Source: Rickettsiella endosymbiont of Xylota segnis (lineage in GTDB: Bacteria; Pseudomonadota; Gammaproteobacteria; Diplorickettsiales; Diplorickettsiaceae). Taken from it: a DNA stretch of 64,000 nucleotides. This document shows, in pieces, positions 20,401-27,496 of this stretch (positions are counted from its first letter, which is position 1; each line of letters opens with the position of its first letter). Under the pieces are notes generated by a model. The model had not been told where the DNA came from and did no database searches. It was given only the letters and a program-made list of their open reading frames with translations. The stretch spans positions 987,001 through 1,051,000 of the forward strand of contig NZ_OZ026451.1 of assembly GCF_964019545.1 (NCBI RefSeq), in the 5' to 3' direction. The translations under genes were made by a program, and so were the position numbers.

Positions 20401-20582
20401 CGCTGCGCACGAATTTGTTCAATTAATTTAACCGCGCGTTGCGCAATTCTTTCTGACACTTGGCGTGGTACAGCCGCTAATTGTAATAATTGTTTAACAC
20501 ACGCTGTTTCGTCGGCATAATAAGCTTGCGCTATAGCCAATCTTAAGGGATTTTTTTTAACTGATATTAGGGGAAACGACAT
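17445..20582 (-). CDS. putA: bifunctional proline dehydrogenase / L-glutamate-5-semialdehyde dehydrogenase
   Basis: PutA oxidises proline to glutamate in two steps, feeding electrons to the respiratory chain and NADH. The 1045-residue product is the short bifunctional form. It lacks the N-terminal ribbon-helix-helix repressor domain of E. coli PutA (1320 residues). The FAD proline dehydrogenase domain covers about 130-450. The aldehyde dehydrogenase domain covers about 540-1000, with S-P-W-N-F-P-L, E-T-G-G-Q-N-A and the catalytic cysteine in G-Q-R-C-S-A-L-R. I took the ATG at 20582 (M-S-F-P-L-I) over an upstream in-frame start at 20606. Confidence 0.96.
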   Translation of the reverse strand: MSFPLISVKKNPLRLAIAQAYYADETACVKQLLQLAAVPRQVSERIAQRAVKLIEQIRAQRLSKGGLDAFLYEYDLSSEEGIALMCLAEALLRIPDSDTIDALLKDKITNADWASHLGQSASFFVNASTWGLVLTGKLLQSNQTSGLGNVLRRFVGRSSAPIIRKAVKQAMQVLGRQFVMGQNIDEALKRAKAYEAKGYRFSYDMLGEAARTEKDAERYFQAYQTAISAIGKAASGKSLNDAPGISVKLSALHPRYEFAKKEVVVPFLIKQLKTLALAAKANNISLTVDAEEADRLDISLDIIGAVFCDPDLAHWEGFGLAVQSYQKRAPFVIDWLVDLAKKQNKRWMVRLIKGAYWDTEIKNAQLKGLQSYPVFTRKAATDVCFVACAKKLLAHSTEIYPQFATHNAYTLATVLELAGKNRDFEMQCLHGMGYTLYDHIVGPKNLNIPCRVYAPVGGHEDLLAYLVRRLLENGANTSFVNRIIDPTIPIDEMLEDPVQKLYQLDRIPHPKIPLPRDIYGPGRKNSRGIDFSDSETWEPLASEIEIAAKKSYSAGPLIKGVLVEGEKIRAISNPANPQEIIGHVSLASAEQLEQAISNAHQMNFTWANTPVDSRAACLERAADLFEQRLNEFMALAVKEGGKTLNDALAEVREAVDFCRYYAMRARLDLIPQLLPGPTGEENWLSVQGRGVIACISPWNFPLAIFIGQVTAALVTGNTVIAKPASQTPLIATAAVQLLYEAGIPGDVLQLLPASGAVIGPKITFDPRIKGIVFTGSTETAREINQGLASREGGILPFIAETGGQNAMIVDSSALKEQVVVDVLNSAFGSAGQRCSALRVLFVQEEMADSLIEMLCGAMAELKLGDPCELFTDVGPVIDRAAKKTLQEHFDRMSQEAKLLYQCKLPSGLDQTNFFAPSLFELSSLDLLKREVFGPILHVIRYAAKDREQVIHSINHTGYGLTLGIQSRIQHTVDTISRQVHVGNQYVNRSMIGAVVGVQPFGGEGLSGTGPKAGGPHYLPRLCLERSLSINTTAAGGNASLLCLEE

Positions 20583-20623
20583 TCGAGCCTCTATAAGTAA
20601 TTCCACAAATTATTTTTTTAAAT

Positions 20624-20740
20624 ACGCTTCGCACTTGATTTTGTTTGTGTTGCCGCTCAACATCCTCAGGTATATTAATACACTCTGATTGCTTATTTTT
20701 GCGACACTTGCCAAAAACCCCATTGCTGGGAGTATATTTT
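20624..20740 (+). repeat. interspersed repeat with terminal inverted repeats, copy 3
   Basis: Third copy of the element at 12427 and 16107, in the same orientation and more diverged. The left end has GCACTTGATTTTGTTTG and TGTTGCCGCTCAA. The right end has GCGACACTTGCCAAAAA. It lies in the gap between icmS and putA, upstream of putA. A possible half copy (TTTGAATTTTTTGTCTGTGA) is at 5243-5262, between accB and recG. Confidence 0.5.
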
Positions 20741-20800
20741 AAAAGTATGAACCCAACATTCTTTACAGAATTATTCACATAGTTTGTCTTTTAAAATGTA

Positions 20801-21139
20801 CTAGTCATACATGAGTTCATCAAGCGGAGTTTGAGCAGTTGAGCCTCCATTTTGTATCAACTCACATAGTACATCCGTAATACAAAGATAGCGTAAAATA
20901 TTCGGTGTGACTTCATCAAAATTTGCTTTCACTCCTAGCAAAGATTGCTCTATCTCATCAAAACTAACACCAATTCCATAGCCTAAACAAAGAGAACACA
21001 GTTGATCCGCACGACGAGCAATCGCTGGCAACAACCCCACCTCAGAAAAAACCTCATCATAGGTAATAGGTCTACCCTTTAATGTAAAATTAGCCCGTAA
21101 AGTTTTGGCAATGGAATGCAATGCTCTTTTTAATTCCAT
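20801..21139 (-). CDS. icmS: Dot/Icm type IVB secretion adaptor IcmS
   Basis: IcmS is a small acidic cytoplasmic chaperone. With IcmW it binds many effectors and hands them to the DotL coupling complex of the Dot/Icm secretion system. The 112-residue length fits the Legionella protein (114). The sequence follows it closely, including F-T-L-K-G-R-P-I, L-P-A-I-A-R-R-A-D-Q-L-C-S-L-C-L-G-Y-G and the C-terminal T-P-L-D-E-L-M-Y-D. It lies six bases after icmT, the order seen in Legionella and Coxiella. The rest of the system is outside the window. Confidence 0.96.
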   Translation of the reverse strand: MELKRALHSIAKTLRANFTLKGRPITYDEVFSEVGLLPAIARRADQLCSLCLGYGIGVSFDEIEQSLLGVKANFDEVTPNILRYLCITDVLCELIQNGGSTAQTPLDELMYD

Positions 21140-21145
21140 AGATTT

Positions 21146-21406
21146 CTACTCCTTCCACCACGGGATAGCTATTTTACGTGGTCCGGCCAATACCGTTCGT
21201 AACCACCGTAAAAAAACCGTAACAGAAAAGCCATAACGTTCTAATAAACCAAAAAACGCCATAGCCACTAGCGCCAATACAAAGCTCCAAACGCGAATAT
21301 GTAGCAAAAACAAGAGTAACGGAAAAGCCGCACGGGCATCGATTAAAAAAAATCGTGGGATACGTGCCGAATCACGCCAATGTGCTGCTGTAGGAACCCG
21401 TGACAT
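21146..21406 (-). CDS. icmT: Dot/Icm type IVB secretion protein IcmT
   Basis: IcmT is a small inner-membrane component of the Dot/Icm system, needed in Legionella for intracellular growth and host-cell exit. The 86-residue length is the same as in Legionella. Clear family segments are A-H-W-R-D-S-A-R, F-F-L-I-D-A-R-A-A-F-P-L-L-L-F-L-L and the C-terminal G-P-R-K-I-A-I-P-W-W. It is the strongest evidence that the host genome belongs to Legionellales. The 277 bases upstream, to the tRNA gene, show no other gene and should contain its promoter. Confidence 0.97.
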   Translation of the reverse strand: MSRVPTAAHWRDSARIPRFFLIDARAAFPLLLFLLHIRVWSFVLALVAMAFFGLLERYGFSVTVFLRWLRTVLAGPRKIAIPWWKE

Positions 21407-21610
21407 AAATTAATCCCATGACCTCATTTGGTTAATATTCTATCATTTATGGCGGGAATCATACAGCAACTGATTACAAATTTAAAGTTGAGAAATAGCA
21501 TAGAGTCATGGACTTGAAAGCTATATTATCTAGAGTTTAAGATGGGTATTTTAAAATATCATATTGCATCGATTTGCATCGATCTTGCTGCAAAAAATTT
21601 CATGATTCGC

Positions 21611-21639
21611 TTGACTCAACTTTAACTAAACGTTTTAAT
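21611..21639 (+). promoter_or_regulatory. probable sigma-70 promoter of tRNA-Phe
   Basis: TTGACT (21611-21616) and TTTAAT (21634-21639) are separated by 17 bases and lie about 45 bases before the mature tRNA. The match and position are good for a vegetative promoter. No experimental support is available. Confidence 0.45.
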
Positions 21640-21683
21640 ACACAGCCTATGCATGAGCATAATTTTTTGAGCATATCTTTTTA

Positions 21684-21759
21684 GGCCGAATAGCTCAGTC
21701 GGTAGAGCAGAAGACTGAAAATCTTTGTGTCGGTGGTTCGATTCCACCTTCGGCCACCA
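21684..21759 (+). tRNA. tRNA-Phe (anticodon GAA)
   Basis: A 76-nt cloverleaf can be drawn. The acceptor stem GGCCGAA pairs with TTCGGCC before an encoded ACCA. The D arm is AGCTCAGTCGGTAGAGC, the anticodon stem-loop is GAAGACTGAAAATCTTT with anticodon GAA, and the T arm contains GGTTCGATTCC. An integrase gene begins its 3' end only 76 bases downstream, so the 3' part of this tRNA is the likely attachment site of the adjoining island. Confidence 0.97.
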
Positions 21760-21834
21760 GAATAATCAAACACTTACATCATTTTTAAAATATCCAAAAA
21801 ATTTATCTGCGCGACTTTTGCGCGACTCCCAGTT

Positions 21835-22905
21835 TTACATGGCTCTTTTAAGCACCATTAGTAACGGTATACCTTGCCCTACCCCACAAACTTTATTTGC
21901 AGCATGAATTAAATTACTTAATTCCGCTTGTGAGTAATGAGTAGTCATACGACTACTTTTATGTCCTAATAAATCTTGGCGATCTTCGAAGCTTACACCT
22001 GCTGCACGTAAACGCCGCCCAAAAGTATGTTTAAGATCATGCACTCGCACCTTTGGTAATCCAGCACGAGCACGTGCCTTTAACCATGCCGAATTAAGCA
22101 TACGCGTAGTGGGCTTCCCTAAGTAAGTAAAAACATACTTAGGATGGATACTACGAACCTGATTAATTACAGAATGTGCAATATCATTTAAAACAACTAA
22201 ACGATCTTGACGATTTTTCACAAACTTTCCAGGAATCATAAATACTGAGCTCCCATTTAAGCGAACTTCCCATTCCCACTGCAACTTACATACTTCTTGA
22301 TCACGGCATCCTGTATTGACAGCAAACAATGCCATTCGCTTCAAGTGTGCAGGCAACTCGTTAAATAAACGTGCTTGCTCCTGTCGATCTAACGGATAAG
22401 GTTGCTGTCTATCCAATTCGGAAAATAACCGAATTTTAGGAGCAACAGCTATCCAAGTTAAACCATACTCATCTAACCACTCACTAGCCGCCAAATTTAA
22501 AATACGACGAACAATCTGTAACCCATGATTAATCGTTCTTGCCTTTACACCTTCTTTTCGACGAGCACCTATATAAGGCTGCAAAGTCCCCATATGAATT
22601 CCATCTAAAGATAAGCCTCCTATGAACTTATCAAGGGCCTTAATGTTACCCGCATCAACATGAAGACTTGCTTTATGTTGATGTTCCATCAGATATTTAG
22701 TCGCTGCTTCCTGAAAAGTCCGCTTTGGTCTTATTCCATAGACACTGGCTTGGCGAATCTGTTCGAGACGTCGAACTAAGTAACGTTCGGCTTCTTCGAG
22801 CAAGCCTGATCCAGTGCTTTCTGAAATGCGACGGCCGTTGACTTTTTTGTTAATGTGCCAAATGTTCCCGCGTTTAACGAGTCCTGGCATTTTTTTTCTT
22901 CCCAT
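21835..22905 (-). CDS. tyrosine recombinase / island integrase
   Basis: Integrases of this family insert mobile elements into tRNA genes by site-specific recombination. The 356-residue protein has an N-terminal arm-binding part, a SAM-like core-binding domain (about 60-150) and a catalytic domain. The catalytic residues are an Arg in N-T-G-C-R-D-Q-E, the H-D-L-K-H-T-F-G-R-R box, the G-H-K-S-S-R box and the nucleophile Tyr in T-T-H-Y-S-Q. The start ATG at 22905 follows AAAGGGG by six bases. Its end points at tRNA-Phe, the usual arrangement for tRNA-integrated elements. Confidence 0.95.
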   Translation of the reverse strand: MGRKKMPGLVKRGNIWHINKKVNGRRISESTGSGLLEEAERYLVRRLEQIRQASVYGIRPKRTFQEAATKYLMEHQHKASLHVDAGNIKALDKFIGGLSLDGIHMGTLQPYIGARRKEGVKARTINHGLQIVRRILNLAASEWLDEYGLTWIAVAPKIRLFSELDRQQPYPLDRQEQARLFNELPAHLKRMALFAVNTGCRDQEVCKLQWEWEVRLNGSSVFMIPGKFVKNRQDRLVVLNDIAHSVINQVRSIHPKYVFTYLGKPTTRMLNSAWLKARARAGLPKVRVHDLKHTFGRRLRAAGVSFEDRQDLLGHKSSRMTTHYSQAELSNLIHAANKVCGVGQGIPLLMVLKRAM

Positions 22906-23108
22906 GGTTGTCCCCTTTTAAATGGAGGACGACCCTTACACTGCTTATAATCGTCCACCCACGCATCTAAATCAAGTCGGTCAAATGCAATTCCTATTTC
23001 CCCAATTGGAATTACTGTTAAATAAGGTCTCACTTCTTCATTAAATCGATGCCGATCCATTCCTAAATAATTCGGTGCGTCACGTAAACGTATAAGTCTT
23101 GGCTGCAT
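22776..23108 (-). CDS. AlpA-like excisionase / DNA-binding regulator
   Basis: I placed the start at the ATG at 23108 because AAGGAT lies six bases upstream; the frame is open further up. The 110-residue product begins M-Q-P-R-L-I-R-L-R-D-A-P-N-Y-L-G-M. This is the helix-turn-helix start typical of AlpA/excisionase proteins, with a wing region containing F-D-R-L-D-L-D-A-W-V. Its 3' end overlaps the integrase gene by 130 bases in another frame. Position directly before the integrase and the small size support an excisionase role, which is inferred. Confidence 0.75.
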   Translation of the reverse strand: MQPRLIRLRDAPNYLGMDRHRFNEEVRPYLTVIPIGEIGIAFDRLDLDAWVDDYKQCKGRPPFKRGQPWEEKKCQDSLNAGTFGTLTKKSTAVAFQKALDQACSKKPNVT

Positions 23109-23236
23109 ATTCTTATCCTTATTTTTAAATTGCCTGCTAATAAGCTTACTAAAGTTATTCGCAACACATGTTGCAAGAATCTTATATAGACTTGTTTGGT
23201 TCATATTCATAAAAAAAATAAATGGAGTGGATAAGT

Positions 23237-24091
23237 ATGGAGATAAACGCTTTTGAGATATTTATTCAGTGTTGTGGAACAGTAGAAAAGGCGGCCAGTA
23301 TTTTGAAAACGTCACATCAAAATGTCAGTTCTATGCGAAATGGTCGTACTTGGATAAATCATAAGTTTGCACGAAGAGTTGTAAAATATTTGTGGGAACA
23401 AGCGAAATATAAGGTAGATCCTTTAGATTTAATCTCGCCGATAGAACGAAATGAATTGAAGTCGTTATCGCTGCCTTTTACGCATCACCCTATTAAATTA
23501 ATGAATGTTTCGATAACTCATGTGAAATGTGATTTTTCAGTTCCAAGTTTAATCGATCCAGAACGTCCTTTAAACCAGTTCAGACCCATTGTTATCGATG
23601 AAAATCAACAACTCATAGCCAACCCAAGCACTTATTTGGTTTATCAGCAACAGAACAAAAAAATGGTTCCTGCTTGGCACTTTTCTTTATCTGATCTGCT
23701 AACAAAAAAATATGAGTTGGCTGTATTAGTGCAAACCTTTTTAATCTGCGAGCGAGCTGCTATTGGAATTGCGACGAAAAAATATTTAGGAAACCGCCAA
23801 GGGCCTCGTTTTCACAAACCGTTTCGTCGAAATTTCGACGAAATAAAAGGAAGAACAGATGAATTGATAGCTGCTTTACTTGGCTTTGGTTGCAAAGACA
23901 GTTATCGCTACGCTGAGAAAATTCAATTACTCGGCAGTTCTGAACTGGTAAAAGCCGTTGATGAAGGAAAGCTAAAAACTTCCGCAGCAGCACTTCTAAC
24001 TCGCTTCACTCACAGAAAGCAGCAAAAAATATTAACACATGATAAAAAAGAAATTTCTTCTTTTATTTATCAATCTAAAAAAAGGAAATAA
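23237..24091 (+). CDS. putative YdaS/ParB-like DNA-binding protein of the mobile element
   Basis: The 284-residue protein opens with a Cro/YdaS-like helix-turn-helix (A-A-S-I-L-K-T-S-H-Q-N-V-S-S-M-R). Near residues 185-245 it has a second segment (E-R-A-A-I-G-I-A and A-L-L-G-F-G, then A-V-D-E-G-K-L-K-T-S-A-A) resembling the DNA-binding region of ParB-type proteins. It likely regulates or partitions the element. The start at 23237 follows GGAG; an ATG at 23222 is in frame. It is divergent from the excisionase and leads the rightward replication operon. The exact function is not known. Confidence 0.7.
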   Translation: MEINAFEIFIQCCGTVEKAASILKTSHQNVSSMRNGRTWINHKFARRVVKYLWEQAKYKVDPLDLISPIERNELKSLSLPFTHHPIKLMNVSITHVKCDFSVPSLIDPERPLNQFRPIVIDENQQLIANPSTYLVYQQQNKKMVPAWHFSLSDLLTKKYELAVLVQTFLICERAAIGIATKKYLGNRQGPRFHKPFRRNFDEIKGRTDELIAALLGFGCKDSYRYAEKIQLLGSSELVKAVDEGKLKTSAAALLTRFTHRKQQKILTHDKKEISSFIYQSKKRK

Positions 24092-24093
24092 AA

Positions 24094-25029
24094 ATGAGAG
24101 AATACGGTTCGGTACAAACCCAATTTTGGTCTGATTTAGCATTACAAAATTTATCTACACACGCCAAATTATTAGCCGTTTATTTATTGACAGGACCGCA
24201 TACTAATATGTTGGGTTGTTTTCGATTACCCATTGGTTATGTAGCAGAAGATTTGAAATGGGATGGAGAAACAGTTTATCAAGTATTTTCAGAACTATCT
24301 CAAGTTAAATTTTTAATTCGAGACACTGAATCTAATTGGATTCTGATCACTCACTTTCTAGATTGGAACCCGATTGAAAATCCAAATCAAGGCAAAAGTC
24401 TGAGTAAACTTTTTAAACGAGTTCCAACACAATCAATGGTTTTTAGACCTTTAATAGTAAGCTTATTAGCTCAAAATAAACACTTAGATGAAGGGTTTAA
24501 AAACCATTTAGCAACTCTATCGCAACCCTTTCAAAACCAGGAACAGAATCAGGAACAGGCTCAGAATCAGGAGAAGGATCAGGAACAGGATGTTGTTGGT
24601 AAGCCGTCGTTTATCGACGGCTTACCCAGCAGCAACTCAAAAATTCCCTTATTAATTAATAAAAAAAGTGTAGTAAATACCATTTCCAACGAAGAAATCA
24701 TCGGTATTCCACTTCAAAATAACGATGTGTTTGTTGCGGGGAAAATGGATATCAACACCTGGAAGAAAACCTATTCAAATATTGATGTTTTACAAGAGTT
24801 ACGCCAAATACAAGCTTGGAATGAAGCTAATCCAAGTGCACGCAAAACACGATCCCAGATCTTGCGTCACATCAATGCATGGCTTGCTAAAGAGCAACGA
24901 GACTCTCTACAACACCAGCAGGCCCCTCCCGATCATGACGTAACTCGTTTAGCAATACGAGGCCTGAGTCCTACCCTAGCCCACAACCTCGTCGTTGGAG
25001 AACAATGGTTGAATCACTCAAAAAATTAA
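24094..25029 (+). CDS. phage-type replication initiation-like protein
   Basis: The 311-residue protein looks like the replication proteins found in phage and ICE early regions: an N-terminal winged-helix-like part (1-110), a low-complexity linker and a C-terminal DnaT-like region ending H-I-N-A-W-L-A-K-E. The linker at about 145-170 is a run of Gln, Asn, Glu and Asp built from a repeated AATCAGGAACAG-type unit (24533-24592). A 12-bp hairpin sits in the coding sequence just after it. It starts two bases after its upstream neighbour's stop and overlaps the next open frame. The functional call is tentative. Confidence 0.6.
   Translation: MREYGSVQTQFWSDLALQNLSTHAKLLAVYLLTGPHTNMLGCFRLPIGYVAEDLKWDGETVYQVFSELSQVKFLIRDTESNWILITHFLDWNPIENPNQGKSLSKLFKRVPTQSMVFRPLIVSLLAQNKHLDEGFKNHLATLSQPFQNQEQNQEQAQNQEKDQEQDVVGKPSFIDGLPSSNSKIPLLINKKSVVNTISNEEIIGIPLQNNDVFVAGKMDINTWKKTYSNIDVLQELRQIQAWNEANPSARKTRSQILRHINAWLAKEQRDSLQHQQAPPDHDVTRLAIRGLSPTLAHNLVVGEQWLNHSKN
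24533..24592 (+). repeat. short tandem repeats coding for a Gln/Asn/Glu linker
   Basis: About five degenerate copies of a 12-base unit close to AATCAGGAACAG lie inside the coding sequence. They encode an N-Q-E-Q-type linker between the two halves of the replication-like protein. Such tracts can change copy number without breaking the frame. Confidence 0.7.
24598..24626 (+). other. perfect 12-bp hairpin inside a coding sequence
   Basis: GGTAAGCCGTCG and CGACGGCTTACC form a perfect stem around the loop TTTAT. It is more GC-rich than its surroundings and lies inside the 24094-25029 gene, where it encodes G-K-P-S-F-I-D-G-L-P. In phage lambda and relatives the replication origin lies inside the O gene, so an origin-type structure is one possibility. 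A small inserted repeat is another. Confidence 0.6.
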
Positions 25030-25049
25030 AAAACAAAATAGGAGATTTT

Positions 25050-25718
25050 ATGTTAGCAGATGATAAAAAACCCTTTCTAGAATGGCTGACATTGTTGGCA
25101 GAATCATTTAATCGTAAAGTTTCAAGTTTGTTACTAGAAACCTATTGGCAATGTCTTAAAGCTTATCCGTTTGCCCAAGTAAAACAAGCGATATTAAATA
25201 CTTTACAAAATCCCGATCGCCAGAAATGGGGTATGCCAACTCCTGCCGATTTAATTGTTTTGATTCAAGGTGATAGTCATCATCATGCACTCAATGCTTG
25301 GGGTCAAGTAGTAACGGCTATTCGCACAATAGGTCGTTATGATAGCGTCGTTTTTGGTAATCCAATCATTCATTGTGTCATTAGAGATATGGGCGGTTGG
25401 GTTTATTTATGTCAACAGCCAGAAAAAGAGTTACCATTCTTACGCCATGAATTTGAGAAACGTTATCGTGATTACCAAGATAAACCACTTTCTAGCTACC
25501 CACGTTCACTCAAAGGTAGTTTAGAATATGATAACCAAGTACAGGGTTTTTCACATACTTCACCTGATCCTATTTTAATAGGTGATGCTAAAAAAGCATT
25601 GGCCGTATATGCCAACGGCATTAAACCATTACCTATTCTCCCATTAACACTTTCACAAGCCACTCAGGAATTTTCGCAATTGCAGATTGATACGGATACA
25701 TCTGAAGAAGAAAATTGA
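25050..25718 (+). CDS. hypothetical protein of the mobile element (DUF6475-like)
   Basis: The 222-residue protein resembles a family of uncharacterised prophage and ICE proteins that follow replication genes (I recall DUF6475; not checked). It is soluble and has no signal peptide. Recognisable stretches are W-G-M-P-T-P-A-D-L near residue 65 and M-G-G-W-V-Y-L near residue 115. The ATG at 25050 follows GGAG by five bases and was chosen over an in-frame ATG at 25005 that overlaps the previous gene. The DNA methyltransferase follows nine bases downstream. Confidence 0.7.
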   Translation: MLADDKKPFLEWLTLLAESFNRKVSSLLLETYWQCLKAYPFAQVKQAILNTLQNPDRQKWGMPTPADLIVLIQGDSHHHALNAWGQVVTAIRTIGRYDSVVFGNPIIHCVIRDMGGWVYLCQQPEKELPFLRHEFEKRYRDYQDKPLSSYPRSLKGSLEYDNQVQGFSHTSPDPILIGDAKKALAVYANGIKPLPILPLTLSQATQEFSQLQIDTDTSEEEN

Positions 25719-25727
25719 AGGATCTTT

Positions 25728-26600
25728 ATGCAAAACAATCTAGTTAATGAACCTTTATTTCAAAACAATTACCAAATTCTTCATGGCGATTGCGTGAAAG
25801 AATTGCGCGCTTTTCCTAATCAAGTTGATCTGATAGTTACATCGCCACCCTATGCTGATGCGCGACAGCGGCATTATGATAGTGTTGCGCCGCATGATTA
25901 CCCTGATTGGTTTATGTCGTTTCATGAAGTGTTTTGGCAAGCTCTAAAACCAAATGGAAGTTTAGTGCTGAATATGAAAGATAAAATTGTTAACGGTGTC
26001 CGTCAGCATTATGTCTGGGAAACTATAGAAAAACTCGTCGGCTTAGGTTGGTATTGCATAGACGATTACATCTGGCATAAAAAAACGAGTATGCCGGGAT
26101 ATTGGCCAACTCGCTTACGGGACGCCTGGGAATATGTATTTCATCTCGCAAAAGTAAAAACACCTTATATTAATCAGGAAGCGGTTAAAATCCCGATAGC
26201 CTTGTCCACTCAACAACGGTTGATAAGTTTCGAGAATCTAAAATCTCCCTTCGTTCGTTCTAGTACGGGTAGTGGCTTTCAGCGTGACTTAGCCAATTGG
26301 CGTAACAAAAAAAAAGTACTACCAACAAACGTTTTGCATCTGAGCCCTGAAAATCGCAATCAAGGTCATCCCGCAGTTTTTCCGGTTGCATTACCTCAAT
26401 TTTTTATCCAATTACTCTCAAAGCCCAACGATCTGATTGTTGATCCATTTGCTGGTAGCGGCACTACAGGTTTAGCAGCACTTTCTTTACATAGACGCTG
26501 CGTGCTGATTGATAACCAGCTCATCTACTGTCAGGTTGCTGAACAAAGGATAAATACATTAATTAATTTTAATTCAATTAACATTAAAAAATCTTTTTAA
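25728..26600 (+). CDS. orphan DNA methyltransferase (beta class, N4-cytosine/N6-adenine)
   Basis: This 290-residue enzyme should methylate an exocyclic amino group of cytosine or adenine in DNA using S-adenosylmethionine. The catalytic motif T-S-P-P-Y-A is at residue 38 and the SAM-binding motif D-P-F-A-G-S-G-T-T-G is near residue 240. That order puts it in the beta class. SPPY is more usual in N4-cytosine enzymes. No restriction endonuclease gene is next to it, so it may protect the element or regulate it. It ends the rightward replication operon. Confidence 0.9.
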   Translation: MQNNLVNEPLFQNNYQILHGDCVKELRAFPNQVDLIVTSPPYADARQRHYDSVAPHDYPDWFMSFHEVFWQALKPNGSLVLNMKDKIVNGVRQHYVWETIEKLVGLGWYCIDDYIWHKKTSMPGYWPTRLRDAWEYVFHLAKVKTPYINQEAVKIPIALSTQQRLISFENLKSPFVRSSTGSGFQRDLANWRNKKKVLPTNVLHLSPENRNQGHPAVFPVALPQFFIQLLSKPNDLIVDPFAGSGTTGLAALSLHRRCVLIDNQLIYCQVAEQRINTLINFNSINIKKSF

Positions 26601-26628
26601 AAGTTCAATAAATTTAGTTAAACCTCTT

Positions 26629-26706
26629 GCGGATCCCCTGCTGGGACCGCTAAGATTAATTGCCTGTTATTAAAAAATTTGGTGCAGGAAAACTTCCTGC
26701 ACCAAA
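26629..26706. promoter_or_regulatory. two successive hairpins between the methyltransferase and the regulators
   Basis: The first hairpin (26629-26650) pairs GCGGATCCC with GGGACCGC, with one unpaired base. The second (26678-26706) is a perfect 13-bp stem with arms TTTGGTGCAGGAA and TTCCTGCACCAAA around AAC. Read on the minus strand the second is followed by a T-rich run, so it could terminate leftward transcripts. It could equally be an origin or regulatory structure. The 167 bases after the methyltransferase hold no other gene. Confidence 0.5.
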
Positions 26707-26767
26707 CCGCACACAAGGTACTGGTAATACCTTGCGGCTACCACAACCAATTCTGGAGGAATTGATC

Positions 26768-26911
26768 ATGGCTATTTCCATCTTAAATCACACGGCCCCC
26801 TTTGGGCAATTAACATCACTGCTAACCGCACTTCTGTTTTATCAACCGCATCTAGCGCGGGCCACAAAAGTGGCATCGGGAATAACTTTTGTGCGACTTC
26901 GACAGACATAA
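26768..26911 (+). CDS. possible small protein (47 residues)
   Basis: An ATG at 26768 follows a strong ribosome binding site, CTGGAGGAATTGATC, and opens a 47-codon frame. The product has a hydrophobic middle (L-T-S-L-L-T-A-L-L-F-Y) and a basic end. No family is recognised. The frame also contains a 9-bp inverted repeat (CACAAAAGT 26863-26871, ACTTTTGTG 26885-26893), so it could be a leader peptide or a chance frame in a structured region. Confidence 0.4.
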   Translation: MAISILNHTAPFGQLTSLLTALLFYQPHLARATKVASGITFVRLRQT

Positions 26912-26949
26912 CTCCTGATTTGTTTCTAAAAAACATTTTTTCAAACAAA

Positions 26950-26965
26950 AAAATAGGCCTATTTT
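26950..26965. promoter_or_regulatory. 16-bp perfect palindrome before the LuxR-type gene
   Basis: AAAATAGGCCTATTTT is a perfect palindrome ending 17 bases before the start codon of the LuxR-type regulator. Its position suits an operator bound by that regulator or by another dimeric repressor. The ligand protein is not known. Confidence 0.5.
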
Positions 26966-26982
26966 GCGCCTCGGGAGCCATT

Positions 26983-27378
26983 ATGTCTCAAAAGAAAGTG
27001 AGTGAATCCGCTATAGGGGATTCCAATCTAACACAGGGTTCATCCATTAATGAACCGACTGATCTAATAACGCGTATTTTAATAAAACTGGGTAATCACA
27101 AACCATCTCTTAAACAACGTCAACTCATCAAAACTTTATTATTTAATCTCAGTTTAAGAACTACATTGATCGTTGATTCACAGTTAAGCCCTCGAGAAAA
27201 AGAGTGCCTCTCATTAGCCGCTTTAGGATACACCGTAAGAGAAAGCGCTGAATTACTCGATATTAAGCACAATACAGTTGAAGACTATCATAAAAGCATT
27301 AAGAAAAAACTGAAATGTAAAACCATTGCTAGAGCAGTTATGGAGGGTATTCGCTATGGATGGATCAAAAAACCTTAA
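26983..27378 (+). CDS. LuxR/GerE-type helix-turn-helix regulator
   Basis: The 131-residue protein has a C-terminal GerE DNA-binding domain (about 68-128), visible as L-S-P-R-E-K-E-C-L-S-L-A and N-T-V-E-D-Y-H-K-S-I-K-K-K-L. The short N-terminal part has no recognisable sensor or receiver domain. The ATG at 26983 follows CGGGAG; an upstream in-frame ATG at 26920 has no good site. A stand-alone receiver protein is encoded 195 bases downstream. The two may form a split response regulator controlling the element's transfer genes, an inference from position. Confidence 0.85.
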   Translation: MSQKKVSESAIGDSNLTQGSSINEPTDLITRILIKLGNHKPSLKQRQLIKTLLFNLSLRTTLIVDSQLSPREKECLSLAALGYTVRESAELLDIKHNTVEDYHKSIKKKLKCKTIARAVMEGIRYGWIKKP

Positions 27379-27395
27379 AAATTTACAACAAAAAA

Positions 27396-27413
27396 CCCTC
27401 GGAATTCCGGGGG
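27396..27413. promoter_or_regulatory. palindromic site, copy 1 (core CGGAATTCCG)
   Basis: An 18-bp near-palindrome with one mismatch is centred on CGGAATTCCG, just after the LuxR-type gene. The same ten-base core recurs at 27499-27508. Two GC-rich copies in an AT-rich 195-bp gap suggest a pair of operator sites. Confidence 0.5.
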
Positions 27414-27496
27414 TACTTATAACCAAGGAAATAAAAAAATCCTATTACTTCTGCGTTAAAAATTCGTTTTTAACTTTAAAAAATCAGAATTACCTC

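Noticed and set aside
26660..26767. Upstream extension of the small frame at 26768
   Set aside because: The extension runs through the 13-bp hairpin, and the strong ribosome binding site lies directly before the ATG at 26768.
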